Assembly (NCBI GenBank): GCA_039700805.1
Contig: JBCAZE010000057.1
Span: 1 to 17,064 of the forward strand
DNA from: CALBPI01 sp039700805
Lineage (GTDB): Bacteria; Pseudomonadota; Gammaproteobacteria; Steroidobacterales; Woeseiaceae
Direction: 5' to 3'
Length of the DNA stretch: 17,064 bases
This document shows positions 14,991 through 17,064 of the stretch, piece after piece. Positions within the stretch are counted from its first letter, which is position 1. Each line of letters opens with the position of its first letter. The notes beneath the pieces were generated by a model. The model was not told the origin of the DNA. It saw only the letters and a program-made list of their open reading frames with translations, and made no database searches. The position numbers and the translations under genes are program-made.

Positions 14991-15383
14991 ATGATCACCA
15001 AAACCGAAAAACGCGAATACTCGATCAGCGATCTATCGTCAGAATTTGATGTCACGACACGGACATTGCGTTTTTACGAGGAAAAGGGGTTTTTGACCCC
15101 GCGTCGAAAAGGCCGGATACGCTATTTCACCGCAGCGGACAGAGTGCGCCTACGCTTGATTCTGCGCGGCAAGCGGCTCGGCCTAAGTCTTCAGCAAAGC
15201 GCAGAGATCATTGATCTATACCGAGCCCCGGAAGGCAGTAAGAAGCAACTCAAGGTGCTGCTGCAGACGCTATCGGATCGGCGCGCGCAGCTTGAGCAGC
15301 AAGCGGCGGATCTAAAGGCAACATTGGCAGAGCTTAAGCATGTCGAGACTTCGTGCCGCCAAGCGTTGGAAGAGAAATCATGA
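14991..15383 (+). CDS. liuR: MerR-family transcriptional regulator, LiuR type
   Basis: A 130-residue DNA-binding regulator. The winged helix-turn-helix begins YSISDLSSEFDVTTRTLRFY (residues 10-29) and continues through a wing at about 35-50 and LILRGKRLGLSL. A dimerising coiled coil follows (about 85-128, with RRAQLEQQ). This order and the RGKRLG signature match LiuR, the regulator of the leucine/isovalerate (liu) operon. There is a single cysteine (122), so it is not a metal- or redox-sensing MerR; LiuR-type proteins are thought to sense a pathway CoA or acid intermediate. The stop codon overlaps the carboxyltransferase start by 4 bases (ATGA), so the two are co-translated. GGAAG lies 13 bases before the ATG, farther than usual. 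It probably represses or activates both itself and the divergent dehydrogenase through the dyad at 14956-14971 (inference). Confidence 0.85.
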   Translation: MITKTEKREYSISDLSSEFDVTTRTLRFYEEKGFLTPRRKGRIRYFTAADRVRLRLILRGKRLGLSLQQSAEIIDLYRAPEGSKKQLKVLLQTLSDRRAQLEQQAADLKATLAELKHVETSCRQALEEKS

Positions 15384-16990
15384 GCGCCACTATTCAGTGT
15401 ATCCACAACACCGCGAGTGAAGCGTCGCAGTCGAACCGAGCGGCGATGCAACTGCTCGTCGATGATCTTTCGCAGAAACTCAAGGAGATTGCGCTTGGCG
15501 GCGGAAAGGCAAAGCAAGAACGCCACCAATCCCGTGGAAAGCTTCTGGTCCGCGAACGGATTGAACGACTGATCGATCCCGGCAGCGCATTTCTTGAGCT
15601 CAGTCAGTTAGCCGCGTTTGACGTTTACGATGAACCCGTCGCTGCGGCCGGCATCATTACCGGCGTCGGCCAAGTGTCCGGTACAACGTGCATGATCATT
15701 GCCAATGATGCCACCGTCAAAGGTGGCAGCTACTTCCCGCTCACGGGAAAGAAGCATTTACGTGCCCAGGACATCGCTTCGGAAAACCGCCTCCCCTGCA
15801 TTTATCTTGTTGACTCCGGCGGCGCCTTTCTCCCGATGCAAGATGAGATTTTTCCGGATCGACTGCACTTTGGCCGCTGTTTTTTTAATCAAGCACGCAT
15901 GTCTTCAGAGGGCATCCCGCAAATCGCTGTGGTCATGGGCTCATGCACCGCAGGTGGCGCCTATGTGCCTGCGATGGCCGATGAGTCGATCATCGTTCGC
16001 AACCAAGGAACGATCTTTCTCGGGGGACCGCCGTTGGTGAAAGCAGCGACCGGTGAGGAAGTCACCGCGGAAGAACTCGGTGGCGCAGATGTACACTGCC
16101 GAGAGTCGGGAGTGACAGATCACTATGCCCGCAATGACGAGCATGCACTGCAGCTTGCGCGCGAGTCTATCTCACGCCTCAATCGACCAGCCGGTGCGAC
16201 TCTGGATATCAAAGCATCGCTGCCACCTCGCTACCCTGCGGATGAGCTATTCGACGTCGTTCCTGCGGATCTTCGAACGCCGTATGACGTGCGTGAAGTC
16301 ATCGCACGAATCGTTGATGACTCCGCGCTGCACGAGTTCAAGCCGTTGTATGGCAAGACACTGGTCTGCGGCTTCGCGCATCTGCACGGTATGCCTATTG
16401 GGATCATTGCTAACAACGGTATTCTATTCAGCGAGTCCTCGTTGAAAGGCGCACACTTTATTGAATTGTGTTGCCAACGAAAGATTCCGCTGCTCTTCTT
16501 GCAGAACATCACGGGCTTTATGGTCGGACGTCAATACGAGGCTGGCGGTATCGCGAAGGACGGCGCGAAACTCGTCAATGCTGTTGCCTGCGCGCGCGTT
16601 CCGAAAATCACCGTCATCATCGGTGGCTCGTTTGGCGCAGGTAACTACGGCATGGCCGGTCGCGCCTATGACCCACGGTTTCTTTTTATGTGGCCCAACG
16701 CGCGAATCTCAGTGATGGGCGGTGAGCAAGCGGCCAGTGTCCTGGCGCAAGTGAAGCGCGATCAAAAAACACGTGTCAACGAGGAATGGAGCGACGTTGA
16801 AGAAGCGCGTTTTAAACAGCCCGTGATCGATGGCTATGACCGACAAGGCCACCCCTACTATGCGTCCGCCCGGCTATGGGATGACGGTGTTATCGATCCA
16901 CGCGATACGAGAACAGTGGTCGCCCTCGCATTATCAGCGAGCCTGAACGCACCCATTGAAGACACGCATTTCGGCGTGTTCAGGATGTAA
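15380..16990 (+). CDS. liuB: Acyl-CoA carboxylase beta (carboxyltransferase) subunit, probable 3-methylcrotonyl-CoA carboxylase
   Basis: A 536-residue subunit that moves CO2 from carboxybiotin to 3-methylcrotonyl-CoA in leucine breakdown, as part of an alpha6-beta6 complex. Markers are GKLLVRERIERLIDPGS, CMIIANDATVKGG, VDSGGAF (Asp145 on), the N-domain oxyanion region GSCTAGGAYVPAMAD (from Gly187), GPPLVKAATGEEVTAEELGGADVH, and the C-domain GGSFGAGNYGMAGRAYDP (from Gly415) with WPNARISVMGGEQAA. The end, APIEDTHFGVFRM, is typical of MCC beta. The ATG at 15380 overlaps the regulator stop (ATGA); an in-frame ATG 27 bases upstream lies inside liuR and is less likely. Residue 153 is Met where MCC beta usually has Arg in PRQ, and GMAGRAY replaces the usual GMCGRAY. 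Geranyl-CoA carboxylase or another branched enoyl-CoA carboxylase is therefore the alternative. The alpha subunit gene follows after 2 bases. Confidence 0.87.
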   Translation: MSATIQCIHNTASEASQSNRAAMQLLVDDLSQKLKEIALGGGKAKQERHQSRGKLLVRERIERLIDPGSAFLELSQLAAFDVYDEPVAAAGIITGVGQVSGTTCMIIANDATVKGGSYFPLTGKKHLRAQDIASENRLPCIYLVDSGGAFLPMQDEIFPDRLHFGRCFFNQARMSSEGIPQIAVVMGSCTAGGAYVPAMADESIIVRNQGTIFLGGPPLVKAATGEEVTAEELGGADVHCRESGVTDHYARNDEHALQLARESISRLNRPAGATLDIKASLPPRYPADELFDVVPADLRTPYDVREVIARIVDDSALHEFKPLYGKTLVCGFAHLHGMPIGIIANNGILFSESSLKGAHFIELCCQRKIPLLFLQNITGFMVGRQYEAGGIAKDGAKLVNAVACARVPKITVIIGGSFGAGNYGMAGRAYDPRFLFMWPNARISVMGGEQAASVLAQVKRDQKTRVNEEWSDVEEARFKQPVIDGYDRQGHPYYASARLWDDGVIDPRDTRTVVALALSASLNAPIEDTHFGVFRM

Positions 16991-16992
16991 CC

Positions 16993-17064
16993 ATGAAGAC
17001 GTTACTCATCGCCAATCGAGGCGAAATTGCTTGTCGGATTATACGAACCGCAAAATCCATGGGC
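16993..17064 (+). CDS. liuD: Acyl-CoA carboxylase alpha (biotin carboxylase) subunit, partial, 5' end only
   Basis: Twenty-four codons run off the window edge. The translation includes LLIANRGEIACRIIRTAKS, the invariant opening of the biotin-carboxylase domain found in MCC, PCC, geranyl-CoA and acetyl-CoA carboxylases. It starts 2 bases after the carboxyltransferase stop, with AGGA 8 bases upstream inside the preceding gene, so translation is probably coupled. The pairing with a beta subunit of MCC type makes the biotin-carrying alpha subunit the obvious reading. The rest of the protein, including the biotin attachment site, lies outside the window. Confidence 0.85.
   Translation, partial: MKTLLIANRGEIACRIIRTAKSMG

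Overview
The window looks like a chromosomal piece of a free-living, probably aquatic gammaproteobacterium. This is inferred from a PEP-CTERM surface protein, a large TonB-dependent receptor with an aromatic C-terminus, two MFS carriers, a LiuR-type MerR regulator with a methylcrotonyl-CoA carboxylase operon, and moderate G+C by eye. No tRNA, rRNA, insertion sequence, CRISPR array or phage gene is visible.

Left part (1-5361, all minus strand). Reading in the direction of transcription, a TPR-containing hybrid sensor histidine kinase is followed by an MFS carrier and a small membrane-anchored DUF4124-like protein, with gaps of 54 and 66 bases, so they may be co-transcribed. A separate PEP-CTERM sorting-signal protein follows. 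It has its own strong rho-independent terminator and a good match to a sigma-54 (-24/-12) promoter.

Middle (5362-7149). Divergent from the kinase, two secreted single-Sel1-repeat paralogues lie in tandem 36 bases apart. They share an identical 26-residue core but have many silent differences. Extracytoplasmic helical-repeat proteins next to a kinase whose sensor is also helical-repeat is the most suggestive undescribed arrangement here.

Right part (7150-17064). On the minus strand, in transcription order, come a DmdC-like acyl-CoA dehydrogenase, a TonB-dependent receptor closed by a clear terminator, an MFS carrier, and a secreted protein with two MAM-like beta-sandwich repeats plus a DUF11-like domain. 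Divergent from the dehydrogenase is a LiuR-type MerR regulator overlapping by 4 bases with a carboxyltransferase (MCC beta) gene, then the first 24 codons of a biotin carboxylase alpha subunit. The dehydrogenase/regulator gap holds an ACGTTAACGT dyad likely to be the regulator's operator. Together these genes suggest import of an organic substrate (TonB receptor, then MFS carrier) and its CoA-linked oxidation through an acyl-CoA dehydrogenase and a branched-chain enoyl-CoA carboxylase (leucine/isovalerate or terpenoid type). The substrate cannot be read from sequence alone.
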